DNA of 64,000 nt from NCBI GenBank assembly GCA_902537235.1, contig CACBAO010000004.1, positions 1-64,000 on the forward strand. Direction: 5' to 3'. The DNA comes from an uncultured Alphaproteobacteria bacterium. Lineage in GTDB: Bacteria; Pseudomonadota; Alphaproteobacteria; Rhodobacterales; Rhodobacteraceae. The notes beneath the pieces are model-generated. The model made no database searches. It was not told where the DNA came from and saw only the letters and a program-made list of their open reading frames with translations. Made by a program: the position numbers and the translations under genes. Numbering within the stretch: the stretch's first letter is position 1; every line of letters starts with the position of its first letter. Below are positions 35,625 through 45,010 of this stretch, one piece after another.

Positions 35625-37136
35625 TTGTATTTGTTAAAAAGCTCTAATAACTCTGTGTATAAAGTCTTTTGCCTTTTCTTGATTTTAATAGCCCTATTTG
35701 CGTTTTGGAAACTCGATTTTGCTGAAAGAAATTTGACTAGTGTCAGAGAGTTCGTCAACAAAACCCCCGTTACTCTAACTTTCAAAAACAACATAAAAAC
35801 TAAGGGCATAGTATTTTTAGCACATGGATTTGCTGGATCTACTAGTTTTATGAGACCAATAGCTGTAGCGCTTGCGGAGGCTGGCTATTTAACAGTGCGT
35901 TTTGATTTTTTAGGGCATGGACGTCATCCTCTACCGTACTCAGGAGATATCACAACGATTGAGGGAGCGACGCAGAAATTCGTTAATCAAACGAATGAAA
36001 TAATCTCTCATTATTTATTAAAACTTAGCCCCAGCTTTTCAATGATAATTGGCCATTCAATGGCATCCGATATAATAATCAGGTCAGCCTCTTTGAACCC
36101 TCGTCTTAATAGCGCAGTTGCTATTTCCGCTTATACTGACGCTTTAAAAGCAAAAGAACCTAAAAATGTCCTCATCCTTAATGGTCAGTGGGAACCTCAA
36201 TTGAGATCGAAATCCTTAGAAATTTTACAAAATATTGGCATTGATAATCCAAAAGAGGGAAGATTATATGGAGCCCTTGATGAAAATGCTATTAGAAAAG
36301 TGGATTTTATCGAGAACGCCGACCATGTAGGCGTTTTATATTCTGTTCGTACTCAGAGAGAGCTGGTAGATTGGATTAATTTCCTTGAAAAGGATAAACA
36401 AATATTTATTGGGAACAATATTGGAATATGGACAGGTACTTTATTTTTTAGTATTTTTTTTCTAATTATATTACTGGCCAATTTCCTTCCAAAAAAAACC
36501 ATAGGGAAATATCGGCTTAGCTACACACGGTTCTTTTCCATAAATATTATCGCTTGTGCACTCCCGCCACTTATATTGTATAGCTTTACCTTAAAATTTG
36601 TCACTTTCCCTGCCCACAATCATCTCATTAATCAAATGATCCTAATATCAACAATCCTTTTTTTCAGTATCCCATCTACCCAGTTCAAGCAGTTAACAAA
36701 ATCATTTAATTTTCCATTATTTGCCTTTTTATTTATTTTGTTTTGTATTGTACTTGGGTCCATTTTGGATAACTACGTGAGCTCGTTTCTTTTGACCGGG
36801 ATCAGAGTACCTTTGTTTTTCTCTTGCTTAATTGGGTCTATCCCTTTGATGGTACTAATGCAAATGTATTATGATAATTATTCAAATGGCTGGATCGTAG
36901 GAAATATATTTAAACTGTTTCTAATAATCTCCTTATCAGCCTCAATCTTGTTAGATATTTCCCAACTGTTTATCATGGGATACGCAATAATTTTATTTCT
37001 TGCATTCGCATTAATATTTGGATTTTTAGCAAATATGATAAGTAGACAGTACAATAATACTTTTTCGGTAGGGTTAGCCAATGGAATAGCATTGGCTTGG
37101 ACATTTTCCACGGCACTACCAATGTACGTTAATTGA
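35625..37136 (+). CDS. Membrane alpha/beta hydrolase with multi-spanning C-terminal half
   Basis: About 503 aa from a TTG at 35625, preceded by AGGGA; an ATG at 35565 would overlap the upstream gene by 59 nt. One N-terminal membrane segment (VFCLFLILIALFAFW), then a hydrolase domain with AHGFAGSTSFMRPI, FDFLGHGRHP, and the nucleophile Ser in IIGHSMASDI; AISAY and a late DHVGVLYS supply other active-site parts. The last ~230 residues form about eight hydrophobic helices. The fusion of a lipase-like domain to a membrane bundle is unusual. Substrate unknown. Confidence 0.8.
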   Translation: MYLLKSSNNSVYKVFCLFLILIALFAFWKLDFAERNLTSVREFVNKTPVTLTFKNNIKTKGIVFLAHGFAGSTSFMRPIAVALAEAGYLTVRFDFLGHGRHPLPYSGDITTIEGATQKFVNQTNEIISHYLLKLSPSFSMIIGHSMASDIIIRSASLNPRLNSAVAISAYTDALKAKEPKNVLILNGQWEPQLRSKSLEILQNIGIDNPKEGRLYGALDENAIRKVDFIENADHVGVLYSVRTQRELVDWINFLEKDKQIFIGNNIGIWTGTLFFSIFFLIILLANFLPKKTIGKYRLSYTRFFSINIIACALPPLILYSFTLKFVTFPAHNHLINQMILISTILFFSIPSTQFKQLTKSFNFPLFAFLFILFCIVLGSILDNYVSSFLLTGIRVPLFFSCLIGSIPLMVLMQMYYDNYSNGWIVGNIFKLFLIISLSASILLDISQLFIMGYAIILFLAFALIFGFLANMISRQYNNTFSVGLANGIALAWTFSTALPMYVN

Positions 37137-37189
37137 ATGAAGGCTTATTATGGTCCGCATATGCGTTACTCAAATAAGAATAATTTAAA

Positions 37190-38449
37190 ATGACAGTTCT
37201 GATCTGTGGAGCGGGAATAGGTGGTTTGTGTTTAGGGCTATCCCTACAACAACTAAAAATACCATTTCAAATATTTGAGTCTTCAGTATCTATTGAACCA
37301 CTGGGAGTTGGAGTCAACCTTCAACCTAATGCCGTTAGGGAACTATTTGCATTAGGATTAAAAGATAATCTGACAAGAATTGGGGTACAAACCGAGGAAT
37401 TTGGATTATTTTCAAAAAATGGTCTGGAAATTTGGACTGAAGCACGGGGCTTAAAAGCAGGGTATAATGTACCACAATTTTCTGTCCATAGAGGAGAACT
37501 CCAAAAGTTACTTTATGATACTCTAATTGAGCGCTCGACAAAAAGCTCAGTTAGTTTGGGTATTAGAGCTACTGGCTTCAAAAATTTATCCTCTTCAGTA
37601 CAATTGCAATACTTCAATAAGAATACAAAAAAAAATGAAACCTTTTACGGCGATATTCTTGTTGCTTGTGATGGAATAAATTCAAATATTCGAAAACAGT
37701 TATTCCCAGATGAAGGGGACCCTCTATGGAACGGAGCAATTTTATGGCGTGGGCTAACAGCTGCTTCTCCTTTTAGGACTGGTGCTTCTATGGTGATGAT
37801 TGGACATGATACGCAAAGATTTGTTTCATACCCAATAAGTCAAAAAGACAGTCATGGGAATGCAAAAATAAACTGGATAGCGGAACTAAAATTTAATCCC
37901 GAAAAAATATATATGAAAGGTGATTGGAGTAAAAAAGTAGATAAATCAAAATTTATAGGTAGCTTTACAGAGTGGTCCTTTGAATGGATAAATCCTTTAA
38001 GCCTTATTTCAGAAACAAGCTCAATCTATGAGTATCCAATGGTTGACAGAGATCCATTAGAAAAATGGACATTTGGAAGAACAACACTGTTAGGTGATGC
38101 AGCCCACCCAACATATCCAGTTGGATCAAATGGTGCCAGCCAAGCTATTATTGATGCTAGAAAACTTGCGTTTCATCTAAAAGAAAATGGACTTAATGAA
38201 AAAGGTTTATTGAGCTATGAAAAAGAGATGCTTCCGCTAACTGCCAAAATAACATTAGCAAATAGAAGTTCTGGTCCCGATGCTCTTCTACAAGTAGTTG
38301 AAGACCGTTGCGCAGGAACTTTTAATAATATCGAGGAAATCATTAGCCAGAGCGAACTTAAAAATCACTCGGAAAAATATAAATCTGTTGCTGGTCTTAA
38401 CATTGAGAGACTTAATAAGACAGATAGTATTTTGAGTTCATTGATTTAA
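37190..38449 (+). CDS. FAD-dependent aromatic monooxygenase (salicylate hydroxylase-like)
   Basis: 419 aa, group A flavoprotein hydroxylase. The N-terminal GAGIGGLCLGLSLQ binds ADP of FAD, a central DILVACDGINSNIRKQLFP is the DG motif, and LGDAAHPTYPVGSNGASQAI is the GD motif. Hydroxylates an aromatic or heteroaromatic acid with NAD(P)H. Probably in line with the three upstream genes. Its 3' end overlaps the convergent PD-(D/E)XK gene by 12 nt. Confidence 0.9.
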   Translation: MTVLICGAGIGGLCLGLSLQQLKIPFQIFESSVSIEPLGVGVNLQPNAVRELFALGLKDNLTRIGVQTEEFGLFSKNGLEIWTEARGLKAGYNVPQFSVHRGELQKLLYDTLIERSTKSSVSLGIRATGFKNLSSSVQLQYFNKNTKKNETFYGDILVACDGINSNIRKQLFPDEGDPLWNGAILWRGLTAASPFRTGASMVMIGHDTQRFVSYPISQKDSHGNAKINWIAELKFNPEKIYMKGDWSKKVDKSKFIGSFTEWSFEWINPLSLISETSSIYEYPMVDRDPLEKWTFGRTTLLGDAAHPTYPVGSNGASQAIIDARKLAFHLKENGLNEKGLLSYEKEMLPLTAKITLANRSSGPDALLQVVEDRCAGTFNNIEEIISQSELKNHSEKYKSVAGLNIERLNKTDSILSSLI

Positions 38450-39211
38450 ACTTTGAGTAAGAAATTTTCCATATTCACAATAGTCTGAATGCTGGGGTCT
38501 TTTGCTCTCGTTCAAACACTCGTTAATATCTTGCAAGGTTGGCTCTATCCAAGTGTCGTCAGTTTTGTAGTCAATTAAAGAGATCTTAAAATTCATAGAT
38601 GCGGTAGTACTTGATAAAAAATCATACTCACTAAACCTATCCCCATCGCAATATAGAAAGTAACCCACATCATCAACATGAAAGCCTTTTTTTCTTAAAA
38701 CCCAGACATAGAGGTCCATTTGCCTCTTATAAGAAGCTTTCCAGGGATCATCCAATGTAATAGGCCCTTTGTCTGATTTTTGCGATGTACTTTTATAATC
38801 AACTATATGCAAACAATTGGTGTTAATATTTAACCAAACGTCATCGAGACCACCGCCAACTTTAAGATTTGTTTTGGGTTCCACAAAGTTAAGCCTATCT
38901 TTTGCTCCAAAATGCAAGCTTTGCGTCCATAATTCAAAGTGTTCATGAGAGAAGGGAATGAGAAAGTCTCGTCCTTCGGCAACCAAAAATGGATGAGGCT
39001 CTCCAATTTCTCTATATTTATCAAAATCTCTTTTAAGCAATATATCAGTAGCCTCATTTATATTGAACCCCGGAATAGAAGGGAACTTTATGCCTTCTAC
39101 TTGTTCCATATAAAAACAAGCTTTACATCTGACAAAGTTTTCAATTCTGCTTCTACTTAGTTCATAGGGCTCAATCTTATTTTTATCAAATTTTCCACGA
39201 TGCCTTGCCAT
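38438..39211 (-). CDS. PD-(D/E)XK nuclease-superfamily protein (RecB/Cas4-like)
   Basis: 257 aa. The core is GGGLDDVWLN ... LHIVDYKST, giving the Asp and the D-Y-K of the nuclease site; MDLYVWVLRKKGFHVDDVGYFLY is the usual following QxxxY-like region. The N-terminal SRSRIENFVRCKACFYMEQ resembles RecB-family openings with an added CxxC; the tail has YCEYGKF. Four Fe-S Cys like Cas4/AddB are not clearly present. No cas or rec gene nearby. Role unknown, possibly DNA repair. Confidence 0.75.
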   Translation of the reverse strand: MARHRGKFDKNKIEPYELSRSRIENFVRCKACFYMEQVEGIKFPSIPGFNINEATDILLKRDFDKYREIGEPHPFLVAEGRDFLIPFSHEHFELWTQSLHFGAKDRLNFVEPKTNLKVGGGLDDVWLNINTNCLHIVDYKSTSQKSDKGPITLDDPWKASYKRQMDLYVWVLRKKGFHVDDVGYFLYCDGDRFSEYDFLSSTTASMNFKISLIDYKTDDTWIEPTLQDINECLNESKRPQHSDYCEYGKFLTQSLNQ

Positions 39212-39212
39212 G

Positions 39213-39788
39213 TTAATCCCCTCTTATTAATTCGATACTAGAATTTAATTTAATTTCCTGACCAACAAGAAAAGGAAATCCATCGGCACCAAAATCATAT
39301 CTGTTAATAGAAGACATTATTTCAAACATAAGAGTTTTTGCATTTTTTCTGTATTTGTCTTTGGTAAAAACCATAATAACAATATTTTTCTGTATACTTC
39401 TCAGTTTGAGTAGGCCGCTTACTCTATATCCCGTATCTTTTTTAGAAATACTTGTGCTTTTAAACTCCATAAACGGATATTTGTTTGCATCTAAGACACT
39501 TTGTCCTAACATGGCTCTAGTAGCCAAAGGAAAGCCTGCAGTACTTTTTCTAATATCTACCTTAATGTAAAACTCAGATTGCTGTTCTTCAGTAAAATCA
39601 ATAGTGAAATAAGATGTATCTATATGAAACTCACCAAATAAAGGAACGCCACTCACAAAATAGGTAAATTTAAGTGTTTTTGAGTTTGCAATTGTATATC
39701 TTTCACTTGCAAAAAGGTTATTTGCAAATAAAGAAAATGCAAAAAATATTAATATAATTTCAAACCGCAATAAATTTTTTAAATGCAT
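39213..39788 (-). CDS. YceI-family periplasmic protein
   Basis: 191 aa from the ATG at 39788, chosen because it gives a signal peptide (MHLKNLLRFEIILIFFAFSLFANNLFA); the longer frame to 39911 would run into the divergent gene at 39832. The mature part is a lipocalin-like YceI domain with LKFTYFVSGVPLFGEFHID, KYPFMEFKST and VSGLLKLRSIQKNI. YceI proteins bind polyprenoid or amide lipids in the periplasm. One base separates its stop from the next gene's start on the same strand. Confidence 0.82.
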   Translation of the reverse strand: MHLKNLLRFEIILIFFAFSLFANNLFASERYTIANSKTLKFTYFVSGVPLFGEFHIDTSYFTIDFTEEQQSEFYIKVDIRKSTAGFPLATRAMLGQSVLDANKYPFMEFKSTSISKKDTGYRVSGLLKLRSIQKNIVIMVFTKDKYRKNAKTLMFEIMSSINRYDFGADGFPFLVGQEIKLNSSIELIRGD

Positions 39789-39831
39789 TAATAGACCTTT
39801 GATCAGAAGAAAGTATGTTCTAATATAAATT

Positions 39832-40914
39832 ATGAAGCAATTATTTAAAGAACTCACGTTTTCAAACGGTGTAAAAGCAAAAAATAAATTTCTGCTAGCA
39901 CCACTCACCAATATGCAAAGTCCTGATCAAGGAATAATTTCTGATGATGAATTTATTTGGCTTACAAAAAGGGCTGAAGGAGGTTTTGGTATAATAATGA
40001 CTTGTGCCATGCCAGTGTTAAAATCTGGAATCGGTTGGAAAGGACAACTCGGCATATATGATCGTAAACATGAAGATGGCCATTTTCGTTTAAATGAGCG
40101 ATTACACAATTTAGAAGCACTTTCCATAGCACAAATTTTCCATGCAGGGATAAGGGCAGACATTAATTATTCAGGCGATAAAATAGGTCCGAGTATGAAT
40201 TCAGAAAAGTCTGCGAGAGAAATGACGATAGCAGAAATTGAAGAAATGAAGGTGGCTTTTATAGAATGTGCCATTAGAGCATACCAATGTAACTATGATG
40301 GCATAGAACTGCATGCTGCTCACGGTTATCTCATTGGTCAATTTCTTTCTAAAAAGTTCAATAAGCGACAAGACGATTATGGAGGTTCTTTCAAAAACAG
40401 AGCCAAGTTTCTTGTAGATATTATCGAGGAAATTAAAGAAAATACTTCCTCGAACTTTCTGATAGGTGTGAGAATTTCTCCAGAAAGGTTTGGTTTAGAT
40501 ACTAGCGAAATGATAACGCTGTATAAAACGCTTTGTGAAAATAACAATATTCATTTTGTCGACATTTCACTCTGGGACTCATTTAAATTGGTCGATGATG
40601 GACCTTTCAAAGGTGAGAGCTTGTTAAAACTATTTACGACTATCGACAGAGGTTCAATGTTATTAACAGTGGCGGGAAAGATTTTTTCTTATGAAGATAT
40701 AAAAATTTTACAAAATAATAATGTTGACTTTTTCTGTTTAGGAAGAGCAGCAATTTTAGATCATCAATTTCCAAACCGCCTCAAGGCTGAAGGATCAAAC
40801 TTTCAGCCCTACTCTGCTCCTGTTACAAGGAATCATCTTTTGAAAGAAGGTTTGTCAGAAACATTTGTCAACTATATGGCTACCTGGAAAAATTTTGTAA
40901 GTGACTCAGCATGA
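39832..40914 (+). CDS. NADH:flavin oxidoreductase, old yellow enzyme family
   Basis: 360-aa FMN TIM barrel. KNKFLLAPLTNMQSPDQG at the N-terminus, the substrate-binding HxxH region YDGIELHAAHGYLIGQFLSKK followed by NKRQDDYGGSFKNRAKF, and the FMN phosphate site FFCLGRAAILDHQFP. Reduces activated C=C bonds. Its last four bases overlap the P450 start (ATGA), so the two are translationally coupled. Confidence 0.92.
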   Translation: MKQLFKELTFSNGVKAKNKFLLAPLTNMQSPDQGIISDDEFIWLTKRAEGGFGIIMTCAMPVLKSGIGWKGQLGIYDRKHEDGHFRLNERLHNLEALSIAQIFHAGIRADINYSGDKIGPSMNSEKSAREMTIAEIEEMKVAFIECAIRAYQCNYDGIELHAAHGYLIGQFLSKKFNKRQDDYGGSFKNRAKFLVDIIEEIKENTSSNFLIGVRISPERFGLDTSEMITLYKTLCENNNIHFVDISLWDSFKLVDDGPFKGESLLKLFTTIDRGSMLLTVAGKIFSYEDIKILQNNNVDFFCLGRAAILDHQFPNRLKAEGSNFQPYSAPVTRNHLLKEGLSETFVNYMATWKNFVSDSA

Positions 40915-42116
40915 ACTACGACCCGTCTGATCCAAATACTTTGGCTAATCCATATCCCTATTTCTTAGCACTTAGAAATAAAGATCCTATACACTGGCAC
41001 ACCCAATTGAAGTCATGGATAATTACAAGATATGACGACGTTAGATATATACTTTCCAGTGATAATATTACTGTTGATAGGTTAAATAAATTTTATAGTA
41101 AACTACCTACCAAGGAAGCAAAGCTATTGGCAGAAATTGTAAAATATTTAAATCTATGGGCTGCATTCAGAAATCCCCCTGATCATACCAGAATAAGAAA
41201 GATAATGATGGTTGCGTTCACAAGAAAATCCATTAACGAAATGCAGCCTAAGATAAATGCTATAACGGATGCCACATTATCTAAACTAAAAAATATGAGC
41301 GAAATTGACTTGGTTATTCATTATGCTTCTCCAATTCCTGCGCTTACTATAATGCACCTCCTAGGCGTTCCAATAGACATGCTAGACGAATTTAAATCAT
41401 GGTCAGATGATATGTCAAAATTTATTGGCGGCGCTAGGAATGATAAGCATAAGTATGAGAAGGCATCTCGTGGATGTAGAAAAATGGTTTCTTTCTTTAG
41501 GAAAATTATTGAAGAGCGTAGAGCAAATCCTTCTGAGGGTTTTCTAATGGATTTGATAAATGCATCTGTTGAAAACGATAAGTTTTCTGATGATGAGTTG
41601 ATTGCGACTTGCATGTTAATTTTATTTGCTGGTCATGAAACCACTACCAATCTTATATCAAACGGGATTCTTACTCTGATTAAAAATCCATCAGAACTGT
41701 CAAAACTTCTTAAAAATCCTGATCTACTTGATCTTACCATTGAAGAAATAATGCGGTATGATGGGCCGACAAACGCACTCGTAAGAAATGTTGGAAAAGA
41801 ACATAAGCTTCATAATAAAACACTCAAAAAAGGTGATAGGGTGTTCGCCATGGTTTCTAGCGCAAATAGAGACGAAAATATCTTTGACAGGCCAGATGTT
41901 TTTAAAATTGATCGTTCACCGAACAGGCATTTAACATTCGGGTATGGTCCCCATCTTTGTATTGGTGCTGCCCTCGCCAGAGAGGAAGGACGTATCGCTA
42001 TATTAAATTTCTTCAAGCAATTTCCAACAACTAGGCTGAAGGCAGAGAATTCCTTTGAATGGATTGATGCAATGGTGCCCCGTGGCCTAAAAAAGTTGGA
42101 CGTTAATTTGATCTAA
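40911..42116 (+). CDS. Cytochrome P450
   Basis: 401-aa soluble bacterial P450. I-helix LFAGHETTTNLI (oxygen activation), K-helix EEIMRYDGP (ExxR) and heme loop LTFGYGPHLCIGAALAREE with ligand Cys350. The N-terminus has DPNTLANPYPYFLALRNKDPIHW, typical for class I P450s. No ferredoxin or reductase is adjacent. The substrate is probably a lipid or terpenoid-like compound, judging by the OYE, thiolase and acyl-CoA ligase neighbours. Confidence 0.95.
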   Translation: MNYDPSDPNTLANPYPYFLALRNKDPIHWHTQLKSWIITRYDDVRYILSSDNITVDRLNKFYSKLPTKEAKLLAEIVKYLNLWAAFRNPPDHTRIRKIMMVAFTRKSINEMQPKINAITDATLSKLKNMSEIDLVIHYASPIPALTIMHLLGVPIDMLDEFKSWSDDMSKFIGGARNDKHKYEKASRGCRKMVSFFRKIIEERRANPSEGFLMDLINASVENDKFSDDELIATCMLILFAGHETTTNLISNGILTLIKNPSELSKLLKNPDLLDLTIEEIMRYDGPTNALVRNVGKEHKLHNKTLKKGDRVFAMVSSANRDENIFDRPDVFKIDRSPNRHLTFGYGPHLCIGAALAREEGRIAILNFFKQFPTTRLKAENSFEWIDAMVPRGLKKLDVNLI

Positions 42117-42131
42117 AAAAAGGAGGATAAG

Positions 42132-43385
42132 TTGGAAGCCTATCTCATTGCTACCGCCTGTACCAAGTTTGAAAAAAAAGCAGATCAGACATTTAAGAGC
42201 CTCACAGAGGAGGTTTATTGCGACTTACTTAAATCAGCTAAAGTAGAGAATGGTAATATGATTGGACAAGCATGGTTTGGTAATTGTGGAATGGGTACCT
42301 TCGGACAAAATAATATTAGAGGTCAAGTTTGCTTTACTCCCCTGGTTCAAAAAAAACTGTTCCCTGAAAGAGTTGGCATCATCAATGTAGAAGGAGGCTG
42401 CGCCACAGGTTCAATGGCATTTCATGGAGCTTGGAAAGATGTTATTTCTGGAACAGAGGATGTATCTTTAGCAATAGGCGTTGAAAAAATATATCAACCA
42501 AATGACCCAGAGAAGATCCAGGAAATATACGACGGAGGTATTGATCAATTTGATAAGAATGAGTGGCTAGACTTTTATGTGTCGATTGGTAATAAACTTG
42601 GTAAACCGTTTGACCCTGGAAATAAAAAAGGGACAATTTTTATGGATACATATGGTCTTCAGGCACTCTGGCATATGAAGACCTATGGAACTACTCAAAG
42701 GCAAATAGCTTTTGCTGCCTCGAAAAATCATTTTCATGGCTCATTAAATAAAAAAGCTCAATATCAATTTGAAGTAAGCGTGGAGGATGTTTTAAAAGAT
42801 AGAGAGATTTCATATCCACTAACAAGGGCAATGTGTGCGCCTATTGGAGATGGAGCAGCGGCGGCTCTTATTTGTTCTGAAAAAGGTCTTAAACACTTTC
42901 CAACGGAAATTCAAAAAAGGTCTATAAAAATCAAGGCAAGTGTACTATCTGGTGGGAAGTACCGAAATCCTCGAGAAACAGGATTATCTAGGGTCGCCGC
43001 AAAAAAGGCCTACAGGCAAGCTGAGCTTGAACCAAAAGATATTAATTTTGTTGAAGTCCATGACGCAACGTCGTTTTGTGAGATTTATCAGCTAGAAATG
43101 CTTGGCTTCTGCGATATTGGCTCAGGAGGAAAATTTGTTGAAGAAGGACATACCCGACTTGGAGGGAAATTGCCTGTCAATTTATCAGGGGGATTGGTAT
43201 CAAAAGGTCATCCAGTAGGAGCAACCGGATTATCTATGATACACGAGCTTGCCGTTCAGCTTAAGGGAGAAGCAGGAGAACGACAAAGTCAAAGAAACAA
43301 AATTGGCCTTGCTGAAAATGGTGGAGGTGTAATTGGTTTTGAAGAAGCTGCGTGTTCTGTAATAATTTTGGAAGGTTCTTATTAG
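42132..43385 (+). CDS. Thiolase (SCP-x/lipid-transfer type acetyl-CoA acetyltransferase)
   Basis: 417 aa. TTG start preceded by a strong AGGAGG. Nucleophilic Cys in NVEGGCATGSMAFHGA, later VEVHDATSFCEIYQ and the C-terminal VNLSGGLVSKGHPVGATGLS with the catalytic His. Sterol-carrier-type thiolases cleave branched or steroid side-chain 3-ketoacyl-CoAs. 15 nt after the P450 gene; convergent with the acyl-CoA ligase gene (4-nt overlap). Confidence 0.92.
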   Translation: MEAYLIATACTKFEKKADQTFKSLTEEVYCDLLKSAKVENGNMIGQAWFGNCGMGTFGQNNIRGQVCFTPLVQKKLFPERVGIINVEGGCATGSMAFHGAWKDVISGTEDVSLAIGVEKIYQPNDPEKIQEIYDGGIDQFDKNEWLDFYVSIGNKLGKPFDPGNKKGTIFMDTYGLQALWHMKTYGTTQRQIAFAASKNHFHGSLNKKAQYQFEVSVEDVLKDREISYPLTRAMCAPIGDGAAAALICSEKGLKHFPTEIQKRSIKIKASVLSGGKYRNPRETGLSRVAAKKAYRQAELEPKDINFVEVHDATSFCEIYQLEMLGFCDIGSGGKFVEEGHTRLGGKLPVNLSGGLVSKGHPVGATGLSMIHELAVQLKGEAGERQSQRNKIGLAENGGGVIGFEEAACSVIILEGSY

Positions 43386-44917
43386 GACCAGTAAGGCTCT
43401 CTTAGAACTCTTTTCAAAACTTTACCTAATGCATTTCTGGGGAAATCCTCTCTAATTTCAACATTATGTAATCTTTGATGTTTTGCTAACCTTTCGTTGC
43501 ACCACTTTTTCACTTTATTACAATCTAATTTAACTCCGTTCTTTGGTATTATCAGAGCCAAGCATGTTTCTCCCCACTTATCATGAGGAATGCCTATTAC
43601 AGTAACGTCAACTATATCTGGGTGCTTCCCGACTACCTCTTCTATGTCTACTGGAAACACATTCAAGCCTCCCGATATTATCATATCTTTTTTGCGATCT
43701 AGAATAGTTAAAAACCCGTCCTGATCCAAGCTACCTATATCTCCAGATTTAATAAAACTTCTACCTCTATTATCAGTCCATATAAGCTTCTTGGTAAGCT
43801 CTGGTTCACGATAATACTCTTTCATCATTCCAGCTCCATAACCCGCTATCTCACCTGGCACGTTTGGAGGGCACTCCGAACCTTTTTCATCAATAATTTT
43901 TATCTCAAACCCTAAAACCGGGGTTCCAACGGAGCTAATTTTTTTCCTTTGATTATGTGGTTTTAACATTGTTGCGAAACCTTCTGAAAAGCCATAAAGC
44001 TCGAATAAATTCTCACTTATGCTTGTTAAAATCTTTTCCTTAACATCAAGCCTCAGTGGAGACCCAGCTGACAAAATGGTTTTCAGGGAGTTAAAGCTAT
44101 CTTTTTTAAGGTTTTCTAAAGACAGGATAGCGCTAAATTGAGGTGGAACAAGAAATGTATGTGTAATACTCTCTTTCTTCACCAACTCCACAAAGGCTTG
44201 TGGGTCAAACCCATTCATAACATGAAGTGTGCCACCAACAAATAATGTGGGTAACATCATGAGCCAAGTGCCATTTGAATAAAGTGCTGTTGTCGTTAGA
44301 GACTTACATTCTGAATTAAATGACATTTCTATCGCATTAGACGTAGCCCAATGACTTCTTGCCCTGTGGGTTTGGACTATGCCTTTTGGGACACCTGTCG
44401 TACCTGATGAATAAATGATATTGAAATTATCCTCTGGGCTACAATTATAGTCAAAACCATAATCTTTCTCTTGAAAAGAAATTTTTTTCCAACAGTCCAA
44501 CTCTCCGCCTACATACAAGAGTTTATCTTCTTCAATATTTGTAAAATGTGACGTATCTGAGGTAACTAAATTTTTAAATTCGTTGTCTACTACAAATAGT
44601 TTTGCATCACTATTATTTACCAAAACAGTTACTTGCTCTTTAGTTAAAAGACCTGATAGAGGCACAACACACGCTCCCGTTTTGACTATCCCAAAAATTA
44701 GCTCTATTATCTCAGGCCTATTTCCTACTAACAGCGCGACGTTATCTCCTTTATTAACACCCATTTCCTTAAAAAAATTTGCCACTTTGTTTACATTTTG
44801 TTTAAGATTTCCCCACAGCCTAGTAATTTCACCACAACATACAGCTGGTTTTTCAGGTTGATAAGTACCATGGGCCTCTATTACATTTAAAATATCGAAA
44901 TGGGTGTTATCAATCAT
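43382..44917 (-). CDS. AMP-forming acyl-CoA synthetase
   Basis: 511 aa, ANL superfamily. P-loop-like IYSSGTTGVPKGIVQTHRA, adenylate motif LFELYGFSEG, hinge SGDIGSLDQDGFLTILDRKKDMIISGG and catalytic Lys in NALGKVLKRVLRE. Activates a carboxylic acid to its CoA ester. Faces the thiolase gene, so probably feeds the same degradative route, though on the other strand. Confidence 0.94.
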   Translation of the reverse strand: MIDNTHFDILNVIEAHGTYQPEKPAVCCGEITRLWGNLKQNVNKVANFFKEMGVNKGDNVALLVGNRPEIIELIFGIVKTGACVVPLSGLLTKEQVTVLVNNSDAKLFVVDNEFKNLVTSDTSHFTNIEEDKLLYVGGELDCWKKISFQEKDYGFDYNCSPEDNFNIIYSSGTTGVPKGIVQTHRARSHWATSNAIEMSFNSECKSLTTTALYSNGTWLMMLPTLFVGGTLHVMNGFDPQAFVELVKKESITHTFLVPPQFSAILSLENLKKDSFNSLKTILSAGSPLRLDVKEKILTSISENLFELYGFSEGFATMLKPHNQRKKISSVGTPVLGFEIKIIDEKGSECPPNVPGEIAGYGAGMMKEYYREPELTKKLIWTDNRGRSFIKSGDIGSLDQDGFLTILDRKKDMIISGGLNVFPVDIEEVVGKHPDIVDVTVIGIPHDKWGETCLALIIPKNGVKLDCNKVKKWCNERLAKHQRLHNVEIREDFPRNALGKVLKRVLREPYWS

Positions 44918-45010
44918 GCTAAGGACTCCGATTTTAATATTAAAAGCATTATCTATAATTTATTATAGGCGTTATGATAATAGCGAATTAAGAATTAAAG
45001 AAATCAATAA

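Noticed and set aside
39789..39911. N-terminal extension of the YceI gene
   Set aside because: It overlaps the divergent OYE gene and hides a clear signal peptide that starts at 39788.
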